A stretch of 64,000 bases of DNA from Nocardioides sp. (GCA_002729525.1 PBYI01000037.1:1-64000); one strand, 5' to 3'. Shown: positions 9,659 through 18,200, counted from the first letter of the stretch. The notes: generated by a model from the letters alone, not told the origin. Numbers and translations: made by a program.

Positions 9659-10549
9659 CTGCCTTCACTCTCCGTTTCCGGAGCGGTCATCGACTACGAG
9701 GTGCGCGACGCGGGCGATCGGGACGCGCCACCGGTCGTCCAGCTGCACGGCCTGACGTCCAGCCGCGAGCGCGACGCGCTGCTCGGCCTCGACATCGGTC
9801 GCCACCTCGGGCGTACGCGTGGTTACGAGCCGGCCCGCCTGCTGCGGTACGACGCCCGCGGTCACGGCGAGTCCACCGGGCGCCACGTCCCGGAGGACTA
9901 CCGCTGGCACCACCTGGCCGACGACCTGCTGCGCCTGCTCGACCACGTGTGGCCGGGCGAGCGCGTGCACGCGGTCGGGCCGTCGATGGGCTCGGGCACG
10001 ATCCTGCACGCCGCGCTCAAGGAGCCGGACCGGTTCGCGGGCCTCACGCTGCTGCTGCCGCCGACCGCGTGGGAGACCCGGGCAGCCCAGGCGCACGTCT
10101 ACGAGGACCAGGCGGTCCTGGTCGAGCGCGACGGCCTCGAGGCCTTCGTCTCGATGGCCGACGCCAAGCCGCGTCCCCCGGCCTCACCGCCGGCGCCGCT
10201 GACCCGACCGGCCATCACCGAGGCCCTGATGCCGACCGTGCTGCGCGGCGCGGCCCTCGCCGACCTGCCGCCGCGCGAGCAGGTGGCCCGGGTCCAGGCT
10301 CCGACGCTGCTGCTGGCCTGGGTGGAGGACGCCACCCACCCGCTCAGCACCGCCGTCGCGCTGCACGAGCTGATGCCGGGCAGCCGCCTTGAGGTCGCCA
10401 CCCGCCCCGAGCACGTGGCCCGGTGGCCCGACCTGCTGGCCGCCCAGGTCGCGGGTGGGTTGGAACGGGTACGCCGCGAGACGGACCGCCAGTCCGACCG
10501 CCAGTCCGACCGCCAGTCCGACCGCCAGTCCGACCGCCAGGCGGGCTGA
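9659..10549 (+). CDS. Alpha/beta hydrolase with probable CTG start
   Basis: The frame encodes an alpha/beta hydrolase: VVQLHGLTSS (oxyanion region), YDARGHGES, nucleophile elbow GPSMGSG (Ser109), and a late His in RPEHVARW. No ATG, GTG or TTG precedes the first beta strand. CTG at 9659 lies 6 bases after GGGAG and gives MPSLSVSGAVIDYEVRDAG, 296 residues. The first in-frame GTG, at 9701, would remove that strand. The C-terminus carries about five copies of DRQS encoded by a 12-bp tandem repeat. The hydrolysed substrate is unknown. Confidence 0.8.
   Translation: MPSLSVSGAVIDYEVRDAGDRDAPPVVQLHGLTSSRERDALLGLDIGRHLGRTRGYEPARLLRYDARGHGESTGRHVPEDYRWHHLADDLLRLLDHVWPGERVHAVGPSMGSGTILHAALKEPDRFAGLTLLLPPTAWETRAAQAHVYEDQAVLVERDGLEAFVSMADAKPRPPASPPAPLTRPAITEALMPTVLRGAALADLPPREQVARVQAPTLLLAWVEDATHPLSTAVALHELMPGSRLEVATRPEHVARWPDLLAAQVAGGLERVRRETDRQSDRQSDRQSDRQSDRQAG
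10484..10540 (+). repeat. 12-bp tandem repeat in the hydrolase 3' end
   Basis: GACCGCCAGTCC is repeated 4.75 times without interruption and stays in frame, encoding DRQS units just before the stop at 10549. Copy number is probably variable between strains because the units are identical. Confidence 0.9.
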
Positions 10550-10597
10550 CCCCGACGGGGGTGGCCGGAGGCCACGGCGCCCCGCGAGGATCGCCGC

Positions 10598-11080
10598 ATG
10601 CTGCTGCGCCTCCTCGCCCGGCTCGGGCTGCACGTCGCGTCCGAGCACACCGACACCGACGCGGTGAAGGGCGGTGCCGTCTCGGCGCTGCGCACCGTGG
10701 CCCGGGTGGTGCTCGGCCTGGCCATGGCCGGGGCCGGCACCGCGCACCTCACGGTCGCGCGGGAGGAGTTCCAGGCCCAGGTGCCCGACTGGTTCCCGCT
10801 CGACGACGACCTGGTGGTGGTCGGGTCCGGGGTGGTCGAGATCGCCCTCGGGGCTTCCTTCGTGGCGCTCCCCCGCCGCAAGCGCCTCGTCGGCGGGCTG
10901 CTGGCGGCGTTCTTCGTCGCGATCTTCCCGGGCAACGTCGCGCAGTACCTCGACGGCACCGACGCGTTCGGCCTCACCACCGACCGCGCGCGGTTCGTGC
11001 GGCTCTTCTTCCAGCCGGTGCTCGTCGCGTGGGCGCTGTGGGCCGGCGGCACGCTGCGCAAGCCGGACGAGCGCGACTGA
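10598..11080 (+). CDS. DoxX-like membrane protein
   Basis: The 160-residue protein has four hydrophobic segments: VLGLAMAGAGTAHLTVA, VVVGSGVVEIALGASFVAL, VGGLLAAFFVAIFPGNVAQYL and FFQPVLVAWALWAGG. The AGxxHF-like first helix and the GNVAQY segment fit the DoxX/MauE-type family. Members are small inner-membrane proteins linked to redox or thiol metabolism; no partner gene is present here. It lies 48 bases after the hydrolase and may be co-transcribed with it. Confidence 0.78.
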   Translation: MLLRLLARLGLHVASEHTDTDAVKGGAVSALRTVARVVLGLAMAGAGTAHLTVAREEFQAQVPDWFPLDDDLVVVGSGVVEIALGASFVALPRRKRLVGGLLAAFFVAIFPGNVAQYLDGTDAFGLTTDRARFVRLFFQPVLVAWALWAGGTLRKPDERD

Positions 11081-11089
11081 GGGTGCTCC

Positions 11090-11911
11090 TCAGGCCCCGC
11101 GGCGCCTGAGGTCCCGGTCGTCGGCCAGCAGGTAGGTCCGCAGCACCGACACGAACGCCTCCGGCTGCTCGGAGTGCACCCAGTGCCCGGCGCCCTTGAC
11201 CGTCACCGACAGCACCCGCGGGAACAGCCGGTGCATCTCGGCCTCGTGCTCCGGGCCGATGTAGTCGGACCGCTCGCCGGCCACCCAGAGCGTCGGTCCG
11301 TCGAACGACGCGTCGAGGTGCGGGAACCCGCCGATCCGGTCGAGCTGGTCGCGCAGCAGGTCGAGGTTGGCCTGCCAGTGCCAGCCGTCGGAGCCGCGCC
11401 GGAGGTTCTGCAGGAGGAACCCCCGCACCCGCTCGTCGTGCACCCGCTCGGCGAGCTGCTCGTCGGCGTCGCCGCGGCTGCCCAGCCCGTCGAGGTCGAT
11501 CGCCGCCAGCGACCCCAGGAGGTGCTCGAACTCGCTGGCCCCGTCGCTCGGGCCCGGCGCGATGTCGACGACCACCAGCCGGTCGACCAGCTCGGGGCGG
11601 GTCACCGCGAGCACCATCGCGACCTTGCCGCCCATGGAGTGCCCGACCAGGTGCACCGGAGCGTCGTACGTCGCCGCCATCCAGTCGGCGACCGTCTCGG
11701 CGACGGCTTCGTACCCGGCGTCGTCGGTCCAGGCGGACCGTCCGTGGTTGGGCAGGTCGACCAGGGTCGACCGCAGCTCGGGTGACAGCGCCTTGGCGAC
11801 CTGGGTGAAGTTGCGTCCCTGCCCGAACAGTCCGTGCAGGAGCACCACCCGCTCGCCGGTGTCGCCGACGTCGGTGGTGTGCAGGACGGGCGCGTCGGGA
11901 CTGGCGGTCAC
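11090..11911 (-). CDS. Alpha/beta hydrolase (YbfF/ABHD11-like esterase)
   Basis: The 273-residue protein has LLHGLFGQGRNF (oxyanion hole), VDLPNHGRS, the nucleophile elbow VGHSMGGKVAM (Ser92) and a C-terminal GAGHWVHSEQPEAF (catalytic His about 246). LFGQGRNF and DLPNHGRS are hallmarks of the YbfF/ABHD11 esterase group, which hydrolyses short acyl esters or acyl-CoAs. It is predicted cytosolic. It ends 10 bases from the stop of the convergent DoxX gene and lies 9 bases from the broken GrpB gene on the same strand. Confidence 0.9.
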   Translation of the reverse strand: MTASPDAPVLHTTDVGDTGERVVLLHGLFGQGRNFTQVAKALSPELRSTLVDLPNHGRSAWTDDAGYEAVAETVADWMAATYDAPVHLVGHSMGGKVAMVLAVTRPELVDRLVVVDIAPGPSDGASEFEHLLGSLAAIDLDGLGSRGDADEQLAERVHDERVRGFLLQNLRRGSDGWHWQANLDLLRDQLDRIGGFPHLDASFDGPTLWVAGERSDYIGPEHEAEMHRLFPRVLSVTVKGAGHWVHSEQPEAFVSVLRTYLLADDRDLRRRGA

Positions 11912-11920
11912 GCCGTCAGC

Positions 11921-12567
11921 CTAGGAGTCCTCGACGCGCGGTCGGCGGGCGGCGTCGGCGGCCGCGCGCAGGCCGGTGGCCTCGAACATCCGCGCGTAGA
12001 TGTCACGCACGAGCGACTCCTTGCGGGCGTTGTACTCCATGCCGTGCTCTCCGAGCCGCTGCGCCGCCTCGGCCGCCTCGCGCTTGACCGCCGCGTACCG
12101 CGCCAGGTCGTCGGCGTCGCGCGTCAGCCAGTCGCGGAACAGCCGGTGGCGGACGACCTCGGGGCTGTCGGGCCGAAGACGTGCAGGTGGCAGCGCGGGT
12201 CGTCGTACTTGAGCAGGCGGTGGCCGTACCACCACGGCTCACGGACGGTGAGGTCGAAGCCGGCCGCCTCGAGCGCCGGCACGTACGCCGCCTCGTCGTC
12301 GGGGTCGGCGACGACCAGGTCGGCGTCGATCACGGGCTTGGCGGCGAGGCCGGGCACCGAGGTCGAGCCGACGTGCTGGAGCCACAGCACGCGCGGACCG
12401 AGTGCGTCGCGCACCCGCGCGGCCAGGGCGTCGTACCACTGCGGCCAGGTGGGGTCGGGCTCGACCACCACGACGTCGGTGGACGGCCCGCGTCCGGCGA
12501 CCCACGGTGACTCACCGGGCGGCGGCGGGTCGTTGCGGAAGGTGGTGATCTCCTCGACGCTCGGCAC
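11921..12567 (-). pseudogene. GrpB-family nucleotidyltransferase-like protein, single-base frameshift
   Basis: Two overlapping minus-strand frames together make one GrpB-family protein. The upstream frame (12567 down to about 12170) holds WLQHVGSTSVPGLAAKPVID and ends its homologous part at CHLHVFGP. The downstream frame (to 11921) resumes at DSPEVVRHRLFRDWLTRDAD and continues with YAAVKREAAEAA to the stop. One base is missing near 12167-12172: the text reads GGCCCGACAGCC where GGCCCGGACAGC is expected. The result is a gene broken by a -1 shift, or a sequencing error in a GC run. GrpB proteins are often fused to CoaE or kinases; the role is not established. Confidence 0.8.
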
Positions 12568-12702
12568 CCCGGCACGCTACTCGCGAGGCTCGCCGAACCG
12601 GCACACCGCAGGCACCGGACGCGTTACCGTCGACCCGCCGCACGCGACAGCCCGGGGGTCGCGCGGCGCTGCTCCCCCCACCCCGGCCCGACAGGAGGAC
12701 CC

Positions 12703-14244
12703 GTGCCCGTCGGTTGGCGCGTCGCCGCTGTCGTCGTCGCGATCGCTCTCGGCAGCTTCCTGCTGCCGGCGACCTCGATGGACTCCCAGCCGACCGGTCC
12801 CCCGACCGACGCGCTGCGCGGGGCCCGGCTGCCACCCATCGCCGAGCAGTCCGACGGCCCCAACGTCGTCCTGATCACCACCGACGACCAGTCGCCGCCC
12901 GACCTGCGCTGGATGCCACGTACGCGTCGCCTCCTCGGGCGGCAGGGCACCGAGATGACCGCGATGCTCTCGCCGCACCCTCTGTGCTGCCCCGCCCGGG
13001 CGGAGATCCTCACCGGCCAGTACGCCCACAACAACGGCGTGCGCAGCAACGCCGGCCCGTACGGCGGCTACCCGGCGCTCGTCGACCCGGCCGACACGCT
13101 CCCGCGCTGGCTGGCCGAGGTCGGCTACCACACCGCGGTCGTCGGCAAGTTCCTCAACCGGTTCAACCCGCAGCGCGACGGCATGCCGTTCGGCTGGGAG
13201 GGCTTCTCGGTGTCGGTGAAGTCGCAGCTGGGCTACGACGCCTTCCGGCTCTACACCAACGACCGGATGGTCAACTACCCGCGCCGCAAGGGCGCCTACA
13301 GCACCGACGTCATCACCAACCAGTCGCTCAAGCTGCTGCGCTACTGGAGCGGCGACGGCCCGGAGGACCGGCCGTTCTTCCTCTGGACGTCCTACTACGC
13401 CCCGCACGGCGTGTGCGGCGAGGGCAGCTGCGCCGAGCCGCCGATCCCCGCACCCCGGCACGCGGACGTGCTCGCCGGCACCCGGTCGTACGCCTTCGCC
13501 AAGGACTCCTTCGGCGTCACCCCGGACGACCCCAACCCGATCGTCGAGGGTCGTCCGGTGCTGTCGCGCCCACGCGCCCAGCGGCTGTTCCTGGAGCGGA
13601 TCCGGGCGCTGCAGGCCGTCGACGAGGGCGTCGCCCGGATCGTCCGGGTGCTGCGGGCCACCGGCGAGCTCGACGACACCGTCATCCTCTTCACCTCCGA
13701 CAACGGATACCTCGTCGGCGAGCACGGGTACGCCGGCAAGGTGCTCGCCTACCGCGAGTCGCTGGAGGTGCCACTCCTGGTCCGCGGCCCAGGCGTCCCG
13801 GCCGGGGAGACCCGCGACGACACCGTCACCACCGTCGACCTCGCCCCCACGATCGTCGGGCTCGCCGGGGCGAGCGCGGGCCGCCAGATGGACGGTCGGG
13901 ACCTGATGCCGCTGCTGCGCGAGGGCACCCCCGAGCGCGCCGACACCGTGCTGGTGCAGGGCGGTCCGCAGGCCGTCGAGAAGAACCCCCGCCCGTGGCT
14001 CTACCGGGGCGTGCGGACCTCGCGGTACACCTACGCGCGCTGGGGCGGCGGCAGGCCGTTCCACGAACTCTACGACCGGCGCCGCGACCCCGACGAGACG
14101 CAGAACCTCGCCGGGCTGCCGGCGTACGCGCCGGTGGTGCGCGAGCTGGAGCGGCGTGCGGACGTGCTGCTCGACTGCACGGGCGCCGACGACTGCTTCC
14201 GCACCTTCGGGCCGGTGCCGGCGCCCCTGCGCGACGCGGGCTGA
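12703..14244 (+). CDS. Sulfatase (arylsulfatase family), membrane-anchored or exported
   Basis: The 513-residue protein opens with a hydrophobic segment (WRVAAVVVAIALGSFLLPA) acting as signal or anchor. The sulfatase core follows: NVVLITTDDQ metal site (Asp61, Asp62), the formylglycine motif C95-C-P-A-R99 with LTGQY downstream, and LFTSDNGYLVGEHG. Cys95 would need conversion to formylglycine by an FGE-type enzyme or the anaerobic maturase, neither of which is in the window. It hydrolyses sulfate esters, substrate unknown. GTG 12703 follows ACAGGAGG. Confidence 0.93.
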   Translation: MPVGWRVAAVVVAIALGSFLLPATSMDSQPTGPPTDALRGARLPPIAEQSDGPNVVLITTDDQSPPDLRWMPRTRRLLGRQGTEMTAMLSPHPLCCPARAEILTGQYAHNNGVRSNAGPYGGYPALVDPADTLPRWLAEVGYHTAVVGKFLNRFNPQRDGMPFGWEGFSVSVKSQLGYDAFRLYTNDRMVNYPRRKGAYSTDVITNQSLKLLRYWSGDGPEDRPFFLWTSYYAPHGVCGEGSCAEPPIPAPRHADVLAGTRSYAFAKDSFGVTPDDPNPIVEGRPVLSRPRAQRLFLERIRALQAVDEGVARIVRVLRATGELDDTVILFTSDNGYLVGEHGYAGKVLAYRESLEVPLLVRGPGVPAGETRDDTVTTVDLAPTIVGLAGASAGRQMDGRDLMPLLREGTPERADTVLVQGGPQAVEKNPRPWLYRGVRTSRYTYARWGGGRPFHELYDRRRDPDETQNLAGLPAYAPVVRELERRADVLLDCTGADDCFRTFGPVPAPLRDAG

Positions 14245-14439
14245 CCCGCGGCGCACCTCTCACGCAGCACCCCGCGCGGGTCCGCGAACCGGGCACCCGG
14301 CTGGTCCGTATGGCCCGTCCGGGTGGGGTGACCCGGGTCACTCGGGCAGACCTGCCGTCCGTCCGAGTCATCCGTCCCCGACCTCCTCAGGAACGGCCTC
14401 CGGTCGCCGTACCTTCAGGTGCAACCGCAGGAGGACCCC

Positions 14440-14589
14440 ATGTCGTACGCCGCCACCGCCACGCTGACCAGCTCCGCGACCACCGTCGCGCACCTGTCGC
14501 ACGACCGCCCGTGCCCCTGGTGCGGCCACGGTCCGCACACCTTCCTGGCGTGCTCGGACACCTGCTCCTGCTCGCCGCGCGACCACTGA
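14440..14589 (+). CDS. Small cysteine-rich ORF, 49 residues
   Basis: ATG 14440 follows GCAGGAGG at optimal spacing, and a perfect 10-bp hairpin begins 3 bases after the stop, so the unit looks complete. The peptide has a Ser/Thr/Ala-rich first half and a second half with CPWCGHGPHTF then ACSDTCSCS: five Cys plus His in paired spacing. This suggests a small zinc- or metal-binding peptide. No homologue was recognised. It is too short for most gene callers. Confidence 0.65.
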   Translation: MSYAATATLTSSATTVAHLSHDRPCPWCGHGPHTFLACSDTCSCSPRDH

Positions 14590-14591
14590 GT

Positions 14592-14616
14592 CCGGCCGGC
14601 CACGTGGGCCGGCCGG
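14592..14616 (+). terminator. Hairpin terminator, convergent genes
   Basis: CCGGCCGGCC and GGCCGGCCGG form a perfect 10-bp stem around ACGTG directly after the stop of the 49-residue ORF. The alcohol dehydrogenase on the other strand ends at 14632, so the hairpin may act in both directions. Confidence 0.7.
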
Positions 14617-14631
14617 TCCGGGGTGGACGCG

Positions 14632-15648
14632 TCAGGGCTTGAGCAGCACCTTCACAGCACGCCGCTCGTCCATCGCCCGGTAGCCCTCGGCCACCTCGTC
14701 GAGCGGCAGGGTCAGGTCGAAGACCTTGCCGGGGTCGATGGTCCGCGACAGCACCAGGTCGAGCAGCTCGGGCAGGTACTTGCGGGTCGGGGCCATGCCG
14801 CCGCGGACGCCGATGTTCTTGCCGAACATCGTGCGGATCGGCAGCTCCACGCCGTGCGGGACGCCGACGACGCCGATCGTGCCCCCGGCCCGGGGCACAC
14901 CGAAGGCCTGCTTCATCGACGCGTCGTTGCCGACGCACTCCAGCACCGCCTCTCCCCCGACGCCGCCGAGAATCTCCTTGACGGCCGCGGCACCCTCCTT
15001 GCCGCGCTCGGCGACCACGTGGGTCGCGCCGAACGCGCGGGCGATCTCCTGGCGCGGCTCGTGCCGCGACATCGCGATGACCGTCTCGGCTCCGAGGTGC
15101 GACGCGGCGAGCACGCCGCACAGGCCGACGGCGCCGTCGCCGACGACGACCGCGGTGCCTCCGGCGCGGACGCCGGCGGAGACCGCGGCGTGCCATCCGG
15201 TCGCCATCACGTCGGCGAGCGCCATCAGCGAGGGCACGAGGTCGGCGTCCGGCTGTCCGGGCGTCTTGACCATGCTGCCGTCCGCCTGGGTCACCAGGGC
15301 GTACTCGGCCTGGCCGCTGACGGTGAAGCCGAGGTTGTCGCAGGCGTTCTGGGCACCGTAGGTGCAGTTGGGGCAGGTGTTGTCGCAGTGGTCGAACGGC
15401 ACGACGACGAAGTCGCCGGGGGCGAACGAGGAGACCGCGGAGCCGACCTCGACGACCGTGCCGATCGCCTCGTGGCCGATGGTGCGCGCCTCCGGCACGT
15501 CGTCCTCACCCCGGTAGGGCCACAGGTCGGACCCGCAGATGCAGGCGGTGTCGACCTTGATGATCGCGTCGGTGGGCTGGTCGATGACGGGGTCGGGGAC
15601 GGTGTCGAGCCGGATGTCGCCAGGGGCGTGGAGGACTGTCGCGCGCAT
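14632..15648 (-). CDS. Zinc-dependent alcohol dehydrogenase (MDR family)
   Basis: The 338-residue medium-chain dehydrogenase has the catalytic zinc ligands in ACICGSDLW (Cys36/Cys38) and GHEAIG (His59, Glu60). The structural zinc cluster spans CDNTCPNCTYGAQNAC, and the Rossmann loop is VVVGDGAVGLCGV. It oxidises an alcohol or reduces an aldehyde with NAD(P); the substrate is not deducible. It is divergent from the HTH-MurA gene across 86 bases that contain a 12-bp palindrome, so the palindrome could affect both. Confidence 0.93.
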   Translation of the reverse strand: MRATVLHAPGDIRLDTVPDPVIDQPTDAIIKVDTACICGSDLWPYRGEDDVPEARTIGHEAIGTVVEVGSAVSSFAPGDFVVVPFDHCDNTCPNCTYGAQNACDNLGFTVSGQAEYALVTQADGSMVKTPGQPDADLVPSLMALADVMATGWHAAVSAGVRAGGTAVVVGDGAVGLCGVLAASHLGAETVIAMSRHEPRQEIARAFGATHVVAERGKEGAAAVKEILGGVGGEAVLECVGNDASMKQAFGVPRAGGTIGVVGVPHGVELPIRTMFGKNIGVRGGMAPTRKYLPELLDLVLSRTIDPGKVFDLTLPLDEVAEGYRAMDERRAVKVLLKP

Positions 15649-15708
15649 GTCCTGATCGTGGCAGGTCGCCGGCGCGACGCGCCCCCACCCTCGGGGTTGT
15701 CGCTCTAT

Positions 15709-15720
15709 CTCACATGTGAG
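15709..15720. promoter_or_regulatory. 12-bp perfect palindrome, candidate operator
   Basis: CTCACATGTGAG lies 14 bases before the ATG of the HTH-MurA fusion gene, in the divergent region shared with the alcohol dehydrogenase. The downstream protein has its own XRE-type DNA-binding domain, so autoregulation at this site is a reasonable guess. Binding is not shown by sequence alone. Confidence 0.5.
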
Positions 15721-15734
15721 TTACCGTCGGCGAC

Positions 15735-17261
15735 ATGGCAGACGAGTACAAGGACCGGATCGGCAACCTGATCCGCCACGCCCGCAAGCACCGCGGTCTC
15801 ACCCAGACCCAGCTGGCCGAGCGGCTCTCGACGAGCCAGAGCGCGATCAACCGGATCGAGAAGGGCCAGCAGAACCTCTCGCTGGAGATGATCGCGCGGA
15901 TCGGCACCGCCCTGGACTCCGAGATCGTCGCCCTCGGCGCCGGCCCGACGCACCTGCGCGTGCATGGCCCCACGACGCTGTCGGGCTCCATCGACGTCAA
16001 GACCTCCAAGAACGCCGGCGTCGCGCTGCTCTGCGCGACCCTGCTCAACCGCGGGCGCACGACCCTGCGCAAGGTCGCCCGGATCGAGGAGGTCCACCGC
16101 CTCGTCGAGGTCCTGGAGAGCCTCGGCGTGCAGACCCGCTGGCTCAACGCCGACAACGACCTCGAGATCGTCCCGCCGGCCGAGCTCGACCTGACCAACA
16201 TCGACGAGGAGGCCGCCCGGCGCACCCGCTCGGTGATCATGTTCCTCGGTCCGCTGCTGCACCGCAGCGAGTCCTTCGACCTGCCGTACGCCGGCGGCTG
16301 CAACCTCGGCACCCGCACGGTCGAGCCGCACATGTCGGCGCTGCGCCCGTTCGGCCTGGAGGTCAAGGCGACCGACGGCAGCTACCACGCGCGCGTCGAC
16401 CGCGGCGTCGGCCCGGCCCGCGCGATCGTGCTCACCGAGCGCGGCGACACCGTCACCGAGAACGCCCTGATGGCCGCGGCGCTGCACCCCGGCACCACCA
16501 CGATCCGCAACGCCTCGTCCAACTACATGGTCCAGGACCTCTGCTTCTACCTGCAGAAGCTCGGCGTGCAGGTCGACGGCGTCGGCACCACCACCCTCAC
16601 CGTCACCGGTTGCGAGCGGATCGACGTCGACGTCGACTACGCCCCCGCCGAGGACCCGATCGAGGCGATGTCGCTGCTCGCCGCGGCGATCGTGACCAAG
16701 TCGGCGATCACCATCCGCCGGGTGCCGATCGAGTTCCTCGAGATCGAGCTCGCGGTCCTGGAGGAGATGGGCTTCTCCTACACCCGCTCCGAGGAGTACC
16801 CCGCCCTCAACGGCCAGACCCGGCTCGTCGACATCGACACCCGTCCCTCGGTGCTGCACGCCCCGCTGGACAAGATCCACCCGATGCCGTTCCCGGGCCT
16901 CAACATCGACAACCTGCCGTTCTTCGCCGTCATCGCCGCGGTGGCGGAGGGACAGACGTTCATCCACGACTGGGTCTACGAGAACCGCGCGATCTACCTC
17001 ACCGAGCTCTCCAAGCTCGGCGGGCAAGTCAAGCTCCTCGACCCGCACCGGGTGATGATCGAGGGCCCGACGTCGTTCTCCGGCGCCGAGCTGATCAGCC
17101 CGCCGGCGCTGCGTCCGGCGGTCGTGATCCTGCTGGCGATGCTCGCGGCCAAGGGCACCTCGGTGCTGCGGTCGACGTACGTCATCGCCCGCGGCTACGA
17201 GGACCTCGCCGAGCGGCTCAACGAGCTCGGCGCCAACATCGAGCCCTTCCGGGACATCTGA
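15735..17261 (+). CDS. MurA-type enolpyruvyl transferase with N-terminal XRE helix-turn-helix
   Basis: Of 508 residues, about 1-65 are an XRE/Cro HTH (LTQTQLAERLSTSQSAINRI) and the rest is a UDP-N-acetylglucosamine 1-carboxyvinyltransferase. MurA residues are conserved: the SKNAGV lysine (counterpart of E. coli Lys22), the GGCNLGTRTV loop with the Cys115 equivalent, and an Asp in the GLNIDNLPFF segment where Asp305 is expected. The enzyme could add enolpyruvate to UDP-GlcNAc for peptidoglycan, while the HTH suggests a regulatory or sensing use. Similar fusions occur in other actinobacteria. Whether this is the only MurA cannot be judged here. A GDPD gene follows 4 bases later. Confidence 0.9.
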   Translation: MADEYKDRIGNLIRHARKHRGLTQTQLAERLSTSQSAINRIEKGQQNLSLEMIARIGTALDSEIVALGAGPTHLRVHGPTTLSGSIDVKTSKNAGVALLCATLLNRGRTTLRKVARIEEVHRLVEVLESLGVQTRWLNADNDLEIVPPAELDLTNIDEEAARRTRSVIMFLGPLLHRSESFDLPYAGGCNLGTRTVEPHMSALRPFGLEVKATDGSYHARVDRGVGPARAIVLTERGDTVTENALMAAALHPGTTTIRNASSNYMVQDLCFYLQKLGVQVDGVGTTTLTVTGCERIDVDVDYAPAEDPIEAMSLLAAAIVTKSAITIRRVPIEFLEIELAVLEEMGFSYTRSEEYPALNGQTRLVDIDTRPSVLHAPLDKIHPMPFPGLNIDNLPFFAVIAAVAEGQTFIHDWVYENRAIYLTELSKLGGQVKLLDPHRVMIEGPTSFSGAELISPPALRPAVVILLAMLAAKGTSVLRSTYVIARGYEDLAERLNELGANIEPFRDI

Positions 17262-17265
17262 GCCG

Positions 17266-18096
17266 GTGGCGTCGACCGTCCCGGCCACCCGGCCCTCCGT
17301 GACCGGGCGGCCCTACCTCGACGCGGTGCTCGAGGGCGGGCCCGGCGTCGACCGGCGCCTGGCCTGGGCCCACCGCGGCGGCGTGCACCACCCCGACCTG
17401 GTCGGGCTGGAGAACACCATGACGGCGTTCCGGCACGCCGTCGGCCTGGGCTACGGCTACCTCGAGACCGACGTGCACCTCACCGCCGACGGCGAGCTCG
17501 TCGCGTTCCACGACGACGTGCTCGACCGGGTCACCGACGCCACCGGTCGGATCGGCACGCTGCGCCTCGCCGAGGTGCGCCAGGCGCGGATCGGCGGGCG
17601 CGAGCACGTGCCGACCCTCGCCGAGGTCGTCGAGGAGCTCCCCGGGGTCCGGCTCAACATCGACCTCAAGTCGGCGGCCGCGGTCCGCCCGCTGGCCGAC
17701 TTCGTGCTCGCCCGCGGGCTCACCGACCGGGTCTGCGTGGGCTCCTTCTCCCGCTCGCGCACCCGTGCCTTCCGCCGGCTGACCCGCGGCGGGGTCGCGA
17801 CCGCCGCCGCCCCGGTGGAGGTCGGCGCGTTCCTCGCGGCCAGCGCGCTTCCGGGAGCCCGGCGCGCCCTCGGCGGTGCCGACGCGCTCCAGGTGCCGGC
17901 GCGGCGTGGTCGGGTCACGGTCGTCACCGCCGACGTCGTACGGCGCGTGCACGCCGCCGGGCGGCACGTGCACGTGTGGACCGTCGACGAGCCCGCAGAG
18001 ATGCACCGGCTGCTGGACCTCGGCGTGGACGGGCTGTTCACCGACCGGACCGACCTGCTCAAGTCGACGCTCGTCGAGCGCGGCGCGTGGTGGTGA
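17266..18096 (+). CDS. Glycerophosphodiester phosphodiesterase
   Basis: The protein of 276 residues has the GDPD catalytic pattern: LAWAHRGG (His36, Arg37), NT in LENTMTAF, LETDVHLTADGELVAFHDD and a C-terminal VHVWTVDEP with GVDGLFTDRTD. It hydrolyses glycerophosphodiesters to glycerol 3-phosphate and an alcohol. No signal peptide is seen, so it is probably cytosolic. GTG 17266 is 4 bases beyond the HTH-MurA stop, indicating translational coupling and one transcript. Confidence 0.92.
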   Translation: MASTVPATRPSVTGRPYLDAVLEGGPGVDRRLAWAHRGGVHHPDLVGLENTMTAFRHAVGLGYGYLETDVHLTADGELVAFHDDVLDRVTDATGRIGTLRLAEVRQARIGGREHVPTLAEVVEELPGVRLNIDLKSAAAVRPLADFVLARGLTDRVCVGSFSRSRTRAFRRLTRGGVATAAAPVEVGAFLAASALPGARRALGGADALQVPARRGRVTVVTADVVRRVHAAGRHVHVWTVDEPAEMHRLLDLGVDGLFTDRTDLLKSTLVERGAWW

Positions 18097-18200
18097 GCCG
18101 TCGACTGCGACAGGCTGTGCCCCGACACGCAGACGGCCGCACGCGGCGCTGACGCGGGTCGTCGTACGGGCGGCGAGGGAGCGGCCCGGGAGGGAGAGCC

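Noticed and set aside
10484..10540. Possible CRISPR or other spaced repeat array
   Set aside because: Units are contiguous, 12 bp, without spacers and in coding frame, so it is a simple tandem repeat.
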